Origin: Nilaparvata lugens
Lineage: Eukaryota > Arthropoda > Insecta > Hemiptera > Delphacidae
Direction of reading: 5' to 3'
NCBI RefSeq assembly: GCF_014356525.2
Contig: NC_052515.1
Coordinates: 16,748,993 to 16,812,992 of the forward strand
DNA length: 64,000 nt
The notes beneath the pieces are model-generated. The model was not told the DNA's origin. It made no database searches and saw only the letters and a program-made list of their open reading frames with translations. Position numbers and translations under genes: made by a program. Below, piece by piece: positions 47,803 to 58,710 of this stretch. The stretch's first letter is position 1, and each line of letters begins with the position of its first letter.

Positions 47803-48424
47803 TGTGTGTGTGTATGTGCGTCTGTGTACACGATATCTCATCTCCCAGTTAACGGAATGACTTGAAATTTGGAATTCGATCAAATGCAATCCAAGATGGC
47901 GGCTAAAATGGCGAAAATGTTGTCAAAAACAGGGTTTTTCGCGATTTTCTCGAAAACAGTTCCAACGATCAAATTCATACCTGAGATAGTCATTGATAAG
48001 CTCCATCAACTGCATCAAGTCCTATATCTGTAAAAATTTCAGGAGCTTTGCCCCATCTATGCAAAGTTTGATTTTAGATTCTCAATTATTAGCCTTCATA
48101 TACAATTCAAACAAAAACATTCAAGTGGAAAAGATTGAGCATGAAAATCTCTGCAATTAATGTCCAGTAACATTTCCACCTAAAATTGGAAATAAGCTTG
48201 AAATCGAGAAAATGTGATATTAATTGCAAACTGTTGGCAACTGTTGGTTCTGTTAAATCATTCACTAAGAAGAGATAGCAGACCTCGTGTGTCTCCAGCG
48301 TTATTGACCTATCACCAGCTGTCTCATATCTTTGAATAGTAGACTTGAGATGCGCGAGAACACTAGCGTCAGGTGATCAATTTTCATAAAGGCAAGGAAA
48401 GTTGTGTGAGTGCGCAACACCAGA
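47631..48424 (-). mobile_element. Dispersed ~0.87-kb repeat, inverted copy B1 (chimeric)
   Basis: The left part is like 45586-46100; the right part carries the markers of the truncated copies (GCGCAACACC, AAAGGCAAGG). CAAGATGGCGGC at 47892-47903. A truncated copy (about 47362-47630) precedes it. Confidence 0.85.
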
Positions 48425-48429
48425 TTTTT

Positions 48430-48558
48430 ACTTTCCTTGCCCCATTACCATAGGTAAGGAAGCATTGCTTTCCGAAAAAATTAAGGTACCCCAGTTTCTT
48501 AATTTCTATAAGTTTCAAGGTCCCCTGAGTCCGAAAAAGTGGTTTTTGGGTATTGGTC

Positions 48559-48606
<48 letters not shown>

Positions 48607-49201
48607 TCTGTGTACACGATATCTCATCTCCCAGTTAACGGAATGACTTGAAATTTGGAATTCGATCAAATGCAATCCAAGATGGCGGCTAAAATGGCGA
48701 AAATGTTGTCAAAAACAGGGTTTTTCGCGATTTTCTCGAAAACAGTTCCAACGATCAAATTCATACCTGAGATAGTCATTGATAAGCTCCATCAACTGCA
48801 TCAAGTCCTATATCTGTAAAAATTTCAGGAGCTTTGCCCCATCTATGCAAAGTTTGATTTTAGATTCTCAATTATTAGCCTTCATATACAATTCAACAAA
48901 AACATTCAAGTGGAAAAGATTGAGCATGAAAATCTCTGCAATTAATGTCCAGTAACATTTCCACCTAAAATTGGAAATAAGCTTGAAATCCGAGAAAATG
49001 TGATTATTAAATTGCAAACTGTTGGTTCTATTAAATCATTCACTACGAAGAGATAGCAGACCTCGTGTGTCTTCAGCGTTATTGACCTATCACCAGCTGC
49101 CTCATATCTTTGAATAGTAGACTTGAGATGGGCGAGTACACTAGCGTCAGGTGATCAGTTTTCATAACGGCAAGGGAAGTTGTGTGAGTGCGCCACACCA
49201 C
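48430..49201 (-). mobile_element. Dispersed ~0.87-kb repeat, inverted copy B2
   Basis: Complete inverted copy ending GTGCGCCACACC, matching unit A's 45586-46373. GT tract at about 48563-48600; CAAGATGGCGGC at 48678-48689. Confidence 0.85.
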
Positions 49202-49560
49202 GGTAAAAAGAAGAAGACGGTAGGTGTCACGCGCATGTTTGTGCTAAATTCCGGTGTAGCTGACGTCACATTTTATATCTAATCATCTGTTTTTAACAAA
49301 TAAATTGCCAATAGGTGTTAAAAACCTCGGTTGGTGGCGATGACGCAATCTAGCTGGCTGGCCACTGCGCACACATTTCATGACCCCTACAGTTTTCATC
49401 TAAATACGGTGCGCCACACCAGATTTTTACTCTATTATTGGCGTATGAAGGAGGCTCCTTTTTCTTTTCATATTATCCTTGAAATGCAAAATTTCCAAAA
49501 ACATTGTATATACGTCGACGCGAAATCAAAAAAGGAACATACCTGTCAAATTTCATGAAA

Positions 49561-50566
49561 ATCTATTACCGCGTTCCGCCGTAAATGCGCAACATATAAA
49601 CATTTAAACGTTAAGAGAAATGCCAAATCGTCGACTTGAATCTTAAACCTCATTTCACTCGGTCAATAAATAACAAGGAAATAAACTGTATTAATGATGC
49701 ACGAGAGAGAAGATGAATATTTAGACAAGTTGGAGGAATATTTATTCATTTATTCATATGCAAATACAATTCAGGTAAAAACAACAGGCATTTGCCCAAA
49801 ACTGCTTCTAACCTTCATTTGGAATACACAGTCTAGAGGTTATGTTACTCACATAACTTGATTCGTACACAATTTTGAGTTCAAAAAATGTATCTACTAC
49901 AATTTTGAATTTATAAATTTAAGACAATAAACAATTTCCATCGTCGATTGCGTCAGGTAAAATATAATACAAACCACAAAATGTCAAAGCCAGGGTGACA
50001 TCAGGATCGTTTCCGATATGAGTTATAGATATTAGTTCCACGAAAACTCTAAAGGTTAATTTGTAGAATAGAAGAACGAAAACTATATTTTCGTTCATCT
50101 TGGATATTTCGTTCATTTCTGGTTTGCAGTGAACAATAATTCTCTATGTACGAAATGGGAGAAAACAGGAAAATATTAATATATAAGAATTCAAAATCAG
50201 AATTATAAATATGGGGTATTCCAGTTATGTACTCTTGAAGTGGAAACTGTTGTGCTGTGAACTCAACCACACTTTCAACATTTTTTGGATACAATTTAGA
50301 AACAGAAGAAGTTTTGAGATAGCCCCTGTTTTTTCATTCCAATATTGTGATTTTCATTCCAATATTGTGATTTTCTATCCAATGAATAAATGAGTAAAGT
50401 TTGCAGATATAGGTGAGAAATGATGCCAAATTAAATGCTATGGAGTGATAGTGACACATAAAAACGATTATAAACGGATATAAATCCCATTTTCCTCGCA
50501 CTTTAAATTCAATTGTCATTAAATGACAATTATTTGACAATTATCATTAAATTACTTTTGTATACT
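49561..50566. other. No gene recognised
   Basis: AT-rich. Contains a 22-bp direct repeat around 50333-50375 (TTTTCATTCCAATATTGTGA twice). Confidence 0.4.
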
Positions 50567-50569
50567 TTC

Positions 50570-51950
50570 TAGTTTAGTTTTTCTATTAATCTTAGAGTCT
50601 ATAAGAAAGTGGTCCGGAATAAGGTTCATTATTTTAGCTTATATAGATCAACTGTTTCCTTAAACATTCAATATTGGTGTGATATGTAAAATATCTATTA
50701 ATTTGCAGTGGGCCTTAAAATTTAATAGATATGTCACATATCACACCAATATTGAATGTTCAAGGAAACAAATATTGAAACAAGGAAACAGAAAAAAGCA
50801 TTTGACAATGTAAGTTGGAACATCCTATTCAACATTCTTCGCCAAATTGGGATAGACTACAGAGACCGAAGACTGATCTACAACATCTATAAACAAGAAA
50901 TTGGAGTTATTAGGAGTGGAAATGAAGAGGAATCTGCACACATTCAAAAAGGGGTACGACAAGGATGCGCGCTATCCCCATACTTGTTCAATGTGTATAT
51001 TCAAAAGGCAATCGACAGAGTGAGAGAAAAAGTTTGTACAGGAGTGAAAATTCATGGGGAAACGGTAGATATGCTTCGTTTTGCGGATGATATAGCAGTA
51101 ATGGCAGAAAGTGAAGAGGAACTACAGAAAACACTGAATGAAATGGACAGAATAATGGAGGAAGAGTTTAGATTGAAAATAAACATCCGAAAGACCAAAG
51201 TGCTAATATGTTGCAGGACAGGAGAGAACAGCTCAGCAGTAAAGCTAAGGAATGAGGTAGTAAATGAAGTGAAGGAGTTCAATTACCTGGGTAGCAAAAT
51301 CACAAGTGATGGAAGAAGCTGCAAGGACATTGCCAGCAGAATTGCCCAGGCTAAGATTGCCTTCAATAAGAAGAAAAATCTATTCACCTCAAAAACATAA
51401 GTCTCGACGTAAGAAAAAACATGTTGAAAACGTATGTATGGAGTACTGCAACATATGGAAGTGAGGCGTGGACAATGGGGTGAGAGAGGAAAGAAGATTG
51501 GCTGCATTCGAGGCATGGTGCTACAGAAGAATGATGAAGATCAGTTGGAGAGATATGATTACAAATGAGCAAGTTTTTGAAAGAGTGGGAGAGAACCGGA
51601 ACTTCTTGAAGTGGATCAAGCAAAGAAGAGCACAGCTGATTGGCCACATCATCAGACGTGACACTCTACTGACAAGGATAATGGAGGGAATGGTTGAGGG
51701 AAGGAATATGAGAGGAAGACCTAGGCTGGAGTATATGAAACAATTGCTACGGGATATGAGATGTGGATCATACTACGAGCTGAAGCGGAAAGCGGACGAC
51801 AGAAAAGCATGGAGAGCTGCTGCCAACCAGCCCTACGGCTGTTAACCCAAGAGAGAGAGAAGGAAACAGTTGATCTATATAAGCACTAAAATAATAATTT
51901 CGGACCACTTCAACCTAGACTCTAAGATTAGTAGAAAAACTAAACTGGGA
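50570..51950. mobile_element. Foldback (long palindromic) element split by a LINE
   Basis: The left arm begins AGTTTAGTTTTTCTATTAAT at 50571 and continues through GTGGTCC and GATCAACTGTTTCC. The right arm returns as ACATATCACACCAATATTG (50735 onward) and, after the LINE insertion, as GTTGATCTATATAAG to AAAAACTAAACT (51868-51945). Without the insertion the element is one near-continuous inverted repeat with arms of about 145 bp and a short loop near 50710-50725. A 20-nt duplication around AAGGAAACA lies in the right arm. TAAATT at 50548 and 51969 might be its target duplication, but the ends are ragged. Confidence 0.8.
50792..51859 (+). pseudogene. 5'-truncated LINE reverse transcriptase inserted in the foldback element
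   Basis: RT palm to C-terminus: KAFDNVSW at the start, GVRQGCALSPYLFN, FADD at 51080-51091, then NYLGSKIT. The C-terminal zinc-like and basic region ends near GRPRLEYMKQ and a stop at 51843. Two single-base losses break the frame: in an A-run near 51390-51395 and in a G-run near 51477-51480. Both ends carry AAGGAAACAG (50782-50791 and 51860-51869), a 10-bp target duplication, and the 3' end is an AG-repeat tail. Clade uncertain, probably RTE-like. Confidence 0.88.
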
Positions 51951-51974
51951 ATAAAACTTGACCTACAGTAAATT

Positions 51975-52790
51975 CTTTCATATTGAGGTATGAGGCTCCA
52001 GATTTCTGCTCTCACTACTATTTGCAAGGCCATTTCTTTTTTGATACATTTGTTTTTCAAGACGCTTGCAATTTTTCCTCTTAGCTTTTTCTCTTTTTCC
52101 TACCTTCTTCTCCAAGTCTTCTCTTTTTCACTCCTCTCCACCCTTCATTCCTTACGTTTATACCCTCTACCTGCCTATTACATTGGAAACCATAGTTGAC
52201 TAGGTATTTTTCCTCCTCTCTTTCCTTTCAGCACACCCCACCAAAAAGCCTGTTTTTGTATTTTATTGGAAATTCAATTTTTGTTTGTGATGTTTTGTAT
52301 TTTGATTTCTTTCATGTGTTGGATTGAGTAATATTATTGATTCATTGAATACTGAAAAACAACCGACTACAATGATTCAGTATTCAATAAGAAATTTTCT
52401 ACTTCAACTATTCAACTATATAAATGAATATACAGTATTAATAATATTATGCAATGAATATTTTCAAGTATGAACTGTAGAGTTCCAGGAGAAGATGGAG
52501 TGAATTTTGGAATAACATCACGATGACATGGATTCGTTTGGAATTAAAGCTGAGATTGAGCGGGATAGAAACACTAGGGGAGAAAGAGAGTTTGTGAGAG
52601 AGAGAGAGAGAGTGTGATGACAGGAGAACAGCCAGTTATTGCAAGTGAAGATAATTAGTAAGTAACAAGTGGCAAGTTGGTGGCAAGTTGTGCAAATGAT
52701 GCAACTTGCTCAAACTGTTGGCTGCCTGGCTGCTTGCATTGTGTACAGTGCTACACGTGCAATGCTCCTACAGCACTACAATCCAACTAG
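51975..52790. other. No gene recognised
   Basis: AT-rich with CT-rich patches (52060-52150) and a GA run at 52594-52612. Confidence 0.4.
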
Positions 52791-52794
52791 TTCG

Positions 52795-52800
52795 ACCAAT

Positions 52801-52847
<47 letters not shown>

Positions 52848-52935
52848 TTCTTCTTCTTCTTCTTCTTCTTCTTCTTCTTCTTCTTCTTCCTCCTCTTCTT
52901 TTCTTCTTCTTCTTCTTCTTCTTCTTCTTCAACTT
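52795..52935. repeat. TTC/GAA trinucleotide microsatellite
   Basis: About 45 units of TTC with a few TCC interruptions. Poly-Ser, poly-Leu and poly-Lys ORFs here are artefacts of the repeat. Confidence 0.95.
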
Positions 52936-53576
52936 TATTCTCAGTCTCCTTCTTCTCGATCATCATCATTCTAAACCCTGGCATCGCTTCTCTCTTCTCT
53001 TTTGGAAACAATCTTTTTCTAGTTTGAATCTTCACAATCAGCCTGTATCTTTCTCCTGAATATGTTTTCTTATCATACAAAAGTCTTATCCAATTCAAAA
53101 CGATATATACTCAAGTAATAAAAATACAAAAACAATACAATCAAAATACAAACTTCTAATAACTAAAAAACAGGCTTCATGGTGAGGTATGCTGAAAAGA
53201 ATGGAAGGAGGGAGAATACCTGGCCAACCAGGGAGGAATGGGACAGAAAGATAAGCGAAAAAAGAAAAAAGATAAGCGTATCCACTTCTAACAAATATAA
53301 CTAAAGGAATGACATTGCATTCACTAGTTTGACCAGAAATCTTGAGCCCATACGTATTTATTATACGGAAAAGTGATATTAGGTCCATTTTTTCATGTTC
53401 CATTCTCCTCTTCCGTAGCCTACTTCTCTTAGCATCTCTCTTCTACTCATATTCACCATCTGTTTCAACTTTCTATCATTTTTGATAGAAATTTTCATGC
53501 ATGCTCTGTTTTTCATCTTCTACAAACCTCTTTTGCTTTTATTTTATCTCTCTTCCACCTAACTTCTCCCAGCCTC
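52936..53576. other. No gene recognised
   Basis: AT-rich with no supported feature. Confidence 0.35.
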
Positions 53577-53637
53577 CAGGACCTCCTAAATACCAATTTG
53601 TCCAGTACCTCCTAAAATACCAATTTAGGAGGTCCTG
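53577..53637. repeat. Hairpin with perfect 15-bp arms
   Basis: CAGGACCTCCTAAAT (53577-53591) pairs with ATTTAGGAGGTCCTG (53623-53637). ACCTCCTAAA-TACCAATTT is also directly repeated inside. Confidence 0.7.
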
Positions 53638-53881
53638 ATGTATCGCGTAAAAATTGATTGGGTACTGCTACTTCAATCAGAGCTATTCCTGGGAATATTA
53701 TATTACTAGCCAGCATCCTGTACTCTTTTCGCTCTATAGTTTCGTATTTATTTGATTCTTCTCCTTCGCCTACTTTCTTTTATTCGTCTCCTTCTTTTCT
53801 TTCACTTCTTTTTCTTTCACTTTTTATTCTTCGCACTCCTTCTGTCCTCCTTTTCCTCTTCAACTCATCACAACTGACGTA

Positions 53882-54728
53882 CAGTAGAGCTGATGTTATC
53901 CGAACTCGAGATTATCCGAATCGCTTCAAGAAGAAAGTATGCCATATTACCGCTCATCTTCGAAGATTTCATAAAATAATGTGAAAATAGTTATTGTGAT
54001 TAATGAAGTGACTAATATTATAAGTGACAGTTTGCTGCACTGAGAGAAATGTTTACGCCCGAGCCGTAGGCGAGGGCGGTATGGCTTGTTGAGTGCAGCA
54101 GAGGAGCTTTGCGCACGTATTTCACATTAAGTTTTTCCTACAGTTACCATTGAATATGAAAAGTGGGTAATTATGGGTAAAATTGCCTGAAATGCATCAA
54201 ATGTAAATCTGTGTAATTTTATTATTAATAAATAAAATAGAATTTAGTATGTGTGTTTGAATGGCTGTGTGCTGTGTGCTGTGGCTGTCATCCAACTCGG
54301 TGTCCACCCCATTAAGATTCTTATAACGTGCACCAGTCACAGTTACCAACTTCATTTTGATTTTGCTGCACTGGTGCTCCATATAATCTACTAACTATTT
54401 TGCGTTGCCATGTTGCAAATCTGGAGTGCAGGAAAAATTTGCCCCGCACTAGAGCGGAAAAGTGATTCTTTGCGATCTGTATCAGTGCAGCAATGGCCAC
54501 TTTTCAACGTAACTGCAGGAAAAAGCAGTAACACCATTCAAGCAAGGTTTAATTCATACAGTAATTTTACCGGTTATAATTTAAGTAAATAATATATTTC
54601 ATAGAGAATATTTTTTTCTAAATTTCCCGTTTTTATTTTGTGAAAACATCAATCATCCGAGTATTCGACTAACCGAATGAGCTGAGGTCTCAATCAATTC
54701 GGATGATGATTCGGATGTTCCTCAACTG
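53882..54728. mobile_element. Tigger/pogo-like non-autonomous DNA transposon
   Basis: The left end CAGTAGAGCTGATGTTATCC then GAACTCGAGATTATCCGAAT resembles pogo/Tigger termini (CAGTAGAAC...TTATCCGAA) and is preceded by TA. The right end (54640-54728), read in reverse complement, is CAGTTGAGGAACATCCGAAT then CATCATCCGAATTG: the same TCCGAAT blocks, degenerate. No transposase ORF is found inside (about 850 bp). Confidence 0.6.
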
Positions 54729-55013
54729 CGAACAAGTATCAAATAATGATGATGATGATAGTGATAACAGTAATATTATGGAACTGGCCTCAGTGTACCG
54801 GAAACTCCCATTAAACTGACTGCTGGATGGAGAGAGATTGATGAAGAGAGAGTGTGAGATAGAGATAGAGATTGAGAAAGAGAGAGGAGTGTCACTGATA
54901 GAAAATGATGATTACTTACAAAGAATGTATACACTCCTTTTTCTTTCATCAGAACTACATTATGAGTGTTTAGGATGTACATTCTATAATCATAGAAATT
55001 TATATTCTATAAA

Positions 55014-55260
55014 AAGTAAATTCGTATTGCTTTTGTTGGTGAGGAGTCCCTTGCGGGAAGGTCTCACCGCCTGAATATATAATTTGAGCCGTCAATGGGC
55101 CTTACGACTGTCATACTTCAGCCGGGACCGACAATTTAACATGCCCATCCGATAACATGGGAGTGATCTGGTTAAAAAACTTTTGGTATTGAGAGGGTTT
55201 GAACCCGGGATCTCTATGCTGCTACGCAAGTACTCTATCCACTAGACCACGGATAAATAG
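55014..55260 (-). mobile_element. tRNA-derived SINE with 12-bp target duplication
   Basis: On -, the head has a pol III A box (TGGTCTAGTGGA, complement of 55238-55249) and a B box (GGGTTCAAACCC, complement of 55195-55206) at tRNA spacing, followed by a body with GTCGGTCCCGGCTG and a tail ending CAATACGAATTTAC. ATATTCTATAAA flanks both sides (55002-55013 and 55261-55272). The head no longer folds as an obvious functional tRNA, so this is a SINE, not a tRNA gene. Confidence 0.88.
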
Positions 55261-55272
55261 ATATTCTATAAA

Positions 55273-56845
55273 TGACGTTCTATACTCTCAGAGTACATTC
55301 GATTTGGAAAGATAAACCGTTTAAGGTATGAATCAAATAGATCTGCGGTCATCCTGGAACGGCCCTTGATAAAACATTTGTGACAGAACAAAACATTCCA
55401 GTGGAGCAAATCGATGAATTTTAGAAATTCATTCGAAGATTACTTCCATTTATTGGGAAAACCATGAATATTATTAATGATTATATAGCTTCAAATGAGA
55501 ATGAGTTGTGAGCTGTCCAAGACCGTCAGCAAACAATAAAGCTATGTCACGACAAAACTTATTCTCAGTCAAACAGTTGACTAGATTTTCAAAATCAAAT
55601 TGAGTACTACTCAGAAAAAATCCATTTTACAGGAAACTAGAGACAAGATTGAGCTTTAATTTGGGCAACAGAGTATAATGAAGACACCGGTTTCTCGTGA
55701 TAGTTGGGCAATAAATTACTGTCAAACTATGAGTAATTTATTAGATGAACTTGCAGAGGAGTCCAATAACGCTTGCCGAATTGCAGATATCCCCAGACTG
55801 CACTTTCGTATTGTGAAGTCCACTTTAAACTGTCAGCATTCCTCATGAATATGATTGATGCATCCTATTAAAACAATGCTGCCAACTCTTGTATGCTGAA
55901 TAGCTTCAGCAATGCTGACAGCAATCTTTATAAACAAAGTTAATGCTTTCCATTAAATCAATGCTGACACTTCGAAGTGAGCAGATTTAGTTCAAACACG
56001 TGCAATGCAAAAAAGTTGGCAGCAAGGATATGACGGACATTGTCCCATTGCCAGATATACAGGGCGGTGTATTTGAGGTTTGCCGCACTCAGATTCGGTT
56101 TGATTTCTGTGTGATTTATGTGATTTCTGCTTTCGAATCCAACTCAGGGGAGTAATATTCAGGTGAAGCTTTCAACTTCTCTACTACTAGAGAGAAGCTC
56201 GTTTTGGAAATTAGAATGGGAGTGTTCTGTCTGTAATATCATCTACATAGTGCAGTACTATGGAAAAGCTGTAAATATAGAGAAACCATAGAGAGCATAA
56301 ATATTATCGAAATCTGGTGGGTCATGGATCCAAAAAAAAAGGGTTATCCCAATTATCTATTGAAATGAACATGAATGACACACAGAGTTGGTTGAAATTA
56401 TGGGAACAGCTTGATATTTATTTTAAATGGATATTCCGACTGTAAGTTCCATTTAGGATTCTATTTGAGTTAAAAAAACTACTTTTCTTTCGCTTCAAAT
56501 TTATTTGTTAGGCCATTTTGAATACGTCGTTCTGAATTCAATCTCATTTTTTTAAATGGAAAAGTCGTCTCATGATACACATGAGTTCGATACAGAATTT
56601 GAAGAGGAAATAGAACTATAGAACTATGAAACTGTAATATTTAAGTAGCTCTTCTATGATATTACGTATTGTGGAGACACAATAATTTTTCTTCCGGAAA
56701 CCAATATTTTCCACCTAAAGAAGACCTAAAATGGTGTCACTTCAAATGCATATCCTATTTTTGAGACTACATCTCATCAATTATATTTGAAACTTCGAAT
56801 ACCTCATTCTTCTTACAAAAAAAAAAACAAAAAAAAAAACACTTA
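55273..56845. other. No gene recognised
   Basis: AT-rich. Third copy of the ~35-bp dispersed motif at about 55927-55972 and A-runs at about 56329-56339 and 56816-56840. Confidence 0.4.
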
Positions 56846-56846
56846 T

Positions 56847-58128
56847 AACCCAAGTAAGCTCTGGACAGTTATAAATGAAATTTCAGGCCGGCCTGTCAAG
56901 AAGCAGCCTTTCCGTATTAAATCATTCATCCAAACGCACGAAATAACTAACTCATAGAAAATTGAGGAGGTTAGCAATAACTTTAATAAATATTTTGCGG
57001 CAGTAGGTAAAAACTTGGCAGATTCCATCGTAGCACAGGGTGTGCCAGAGATAATAGATCAGGATCATGCTCTAGACAAGAACTGATTGACACAATCAAG
57101 AGCCTTAAAGACCTATCTGCCCCTGGCTGTGATGGGATCCCAACTAGAATTTTCAAAGAAAATATAGACTCTCTTCTTCTTCTTCTTCTATATGCCGGCT
57201 CCGCAACGGAGATTGGCGATCATCAATGCAATTTGGATTCTATTGACTGCAGCTCGGAACAGAGATGTTGAGTCAATGTTGAACCACTCTCTTAGGTTCT
57301 TTAACCAGGATGTTTTCCTTCTTCCAGGCCGGCGTCTTCCTTCAATCTTGCCCTCCATTATCAACTGCAGGAATCTGTACTTCTCATTGCGCATCACATG
57401 TCCAAAATACTGGAGCTTCTGACTCTTAATACAGTAAAGAACCTCCACTGTAGTCCCAATTCGTTCTAATACCTCAGAATTTCTCACCCTTTCTGTCCAT
57501 GAAATACGAAGAATGCGCCGATACAACCACAGTTCAAACGCCTGCAGCGTTGCCTCTCTAGACTCCTAGACTCTCTAGTACTCCCTATTCAGCACATAAT
57601 CAATCTTAGCATTGTGAAGGGTCATTTCCCAAGTGCCTTCAAAACGGCTAAGGTGGTCCCAATTCATAAATCAGGGCCAAAAGATGCATTTTCCAACTTC
57701 AGACCATTTTCTCTTCCCGTAACTATGTCAAAAATTATTGAAAAATGTTTCAAGAAACAATTATCTAAGTACCTCTACGTGAATAATTTAATTTCTGGAA
57801 ACCAATATGGGTTTCAAGAGTCCAGGAATACTTCCGACGCTCTGTTTGACTTGACCCGCTTTATATCAAATAACATAAAAATAAAAAACAAATTCTCAAT
57901 TACATTTTTAGACTTGGCCAAGGCCTTTGATTCCGTTGATAGAGATAAACTAATCACCAAACTCGAGAATATTGAATAAAAGATAATTCTCTGAAATGGT
58001 TTAAAAGTTATTTCAACAATCGACAGCAGTATGTTTCCATTGATGGTCCAAGGAAGTACCATTGAGCCATTACTATTCCTTATTTATATAAATGATCTTT
58101 CAAAGTTACAAATCAATGGAAAACAGTA
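56847..58128 (+). pseudogene. LINE reverse-transcriptase remnant (CR1/Jockey-like), interrupted
   Basis: The linker between endonuclease and RT (LWTVINEISGR type, then NNFNKYFAAVGKNLA) is followed by RT: DLSAPGCDGIPT before the insertion at 57173, then FKTAKVVPIHKSG, NFRPFSLPVTMSKIIEK, NQYGFQESRNTSDAL and FLDLAKAFDSVDRDKL to a stop near 57977, with a further scrap to about 58128 (LFLIYINDLS). The FADD region is absent. Stops and frame changes show decay. The middle is split by an antisense LINE fragment. Confidence 0.85.
57173..57566 (-). mobile_element. 5'-truncated LINE fragment, antisense, nested
   Basis: On - it encodes the C-terminal end of an RTE-like RT protein (LQAFELWLYRRILRISWTER, then YFGHVMRNEKYRFL, GRRRPGRRKTSWL, stop near 57188) followed by a GAA-repeat tail. 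TAGACTCT flanks it at 57165-57172 and 57567-57574, an 8-bp target duplication. It interrupts the RT remnant of the opposite strand. Confidence 0.88.
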
Positions 58129-58135
58129 GTATAAA

Positions 58136-58175
58136 AAGGAGGACTCTGGGACACAAGTGTCCCAGAGTCCTCCTT
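58136..58175. repeat. Perfect 40-bp palindrome
   Basis: AAGGAGGACTCTGGGACAC (58136-58154), AA, then its exact reverse complement (58157-58175). It sits between the RT remnant and the satellite array. Confidence 0.92.
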
Positions 58176-58385
58176 CACCTCAAGGTCACCCAAGACGACC
58201 AAACCTAACCTCAAGGTCACCCAAGATGACCAAACCTAACCTCAAGGTCACCCAAGACGACCAAACCTAACCTCAAGGTCACCCAAGATGACCAAACCTA
58301 ACCTCAAGGTCACCCAAGATGACCAAACCTAACCTCAAGGTCACCCAAGATGATCAAACCTAACCTCAAGGTCATCCAAGTCGAA
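58176..58385 (+). repeat. 31-bp satellite, seven copies, with FTZ-F1/ERR-type sites
   Basis: The unit contains CCTCAAGGTCACCCAAGA and GACCAAACCTAA, with period 31. Every copy carries TCAAGGTCA, the extended half-site of FTZ-F1/SF-1/ERR nuclear receptors; the last is TCAAGGTCAT. Copies differ only by C/T (GACG or GATG). An A-rich tract (58386-58505) follows. Confidence 0.9.
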
Positions 58386-58510
58386 AAAAAAATAAATAAA
58401 GAAAATTAAAAGAAAATTAAAAAAAAATTAAAAAAAACAACAATAAATAATAAAAAACAATAAATAATAGAAAATCAAAATTAAATAAAAATAAATTAGA
58501 ATTGATTTCA
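58386..58510. repeat. A-rich low-complexity tract
   Basis: AAAATTAAA/AATAAATAA-type sequence directly after the satellite. Confidence 0.8.
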
Positions 58511-58546
58511 TGACCTTTGGGAGTGGTGGGAGACTGACTGTTCAGG

Positions 58547-58665
58547 TATATATATATGGGAGCTCCTAGCCATAAGAGCTATCATTGTGTTGCTGGTTAG
58601 TTGAAGATGAGTTGCTCTTTTTAGTGTGTGCTACAGTGCAGTGCAGTTTTTAGTGAATAGCAAAG
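58547..58665 (+). promoter_or_regulatory. Possible TATA promoter upstream of the RTE-type LINE
   Basis: TATATATATAT at 58547-58557, with an initiator-like TCATTGTG about 30 nt downstream (58582). A GTAAGT splice-donor-like site is at 58656-58661. Position between satellite and first LINE ORF suggests a LINE 5' UTR promoter, but this is inference. Confidence 0.35.
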
Positions 58666-58710
58666 TAAGTACAATCTATATTGTTTATTATATTATTGTT
58701 GGTTATTATT

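Larger units (their letters stand above)
46729..49560 (+). repeat. Tandem duplication, unit B, internally expanded
   Basis: Starts with the same AAAATCGATATGAATGAAGG as unit A and follows it closely, but contains two full inverted repeat copies (47631-48424 and 48430-49201) instead of one. The extra 0.8 kb joins a unit-A-type left half to a truncated-copy-type right half, as unequal crossing-over would give. Copies differ mainly by one-base indels in homopolymers. Confidence 0.9.

Noticed and set aside
50570..51950. A TIR transposon that itself encodes a reverse transcriptase
   Set aside because: The RT is bounded by its own 10-bp target duplication and AG tail, so it is a later LINE insertion into the foldback element.
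52669..53098. Poly-Ser, poly-Leu and poly-Lys ORFs
   Set aside because: Products of the TTC/GAA microsatellite.
55195..55253. Functional tRNA gene on the minus strand
   Set aside because: A and B boxes are present, but the acceptor stem is not convincing and the sequence continues into a SINE body with target duplications.
58176..58385. Telomeric repeat (TTAGG-type)
   Set aside because: Units contain CCTAA once per 31 bp but not as a 5-bp array.
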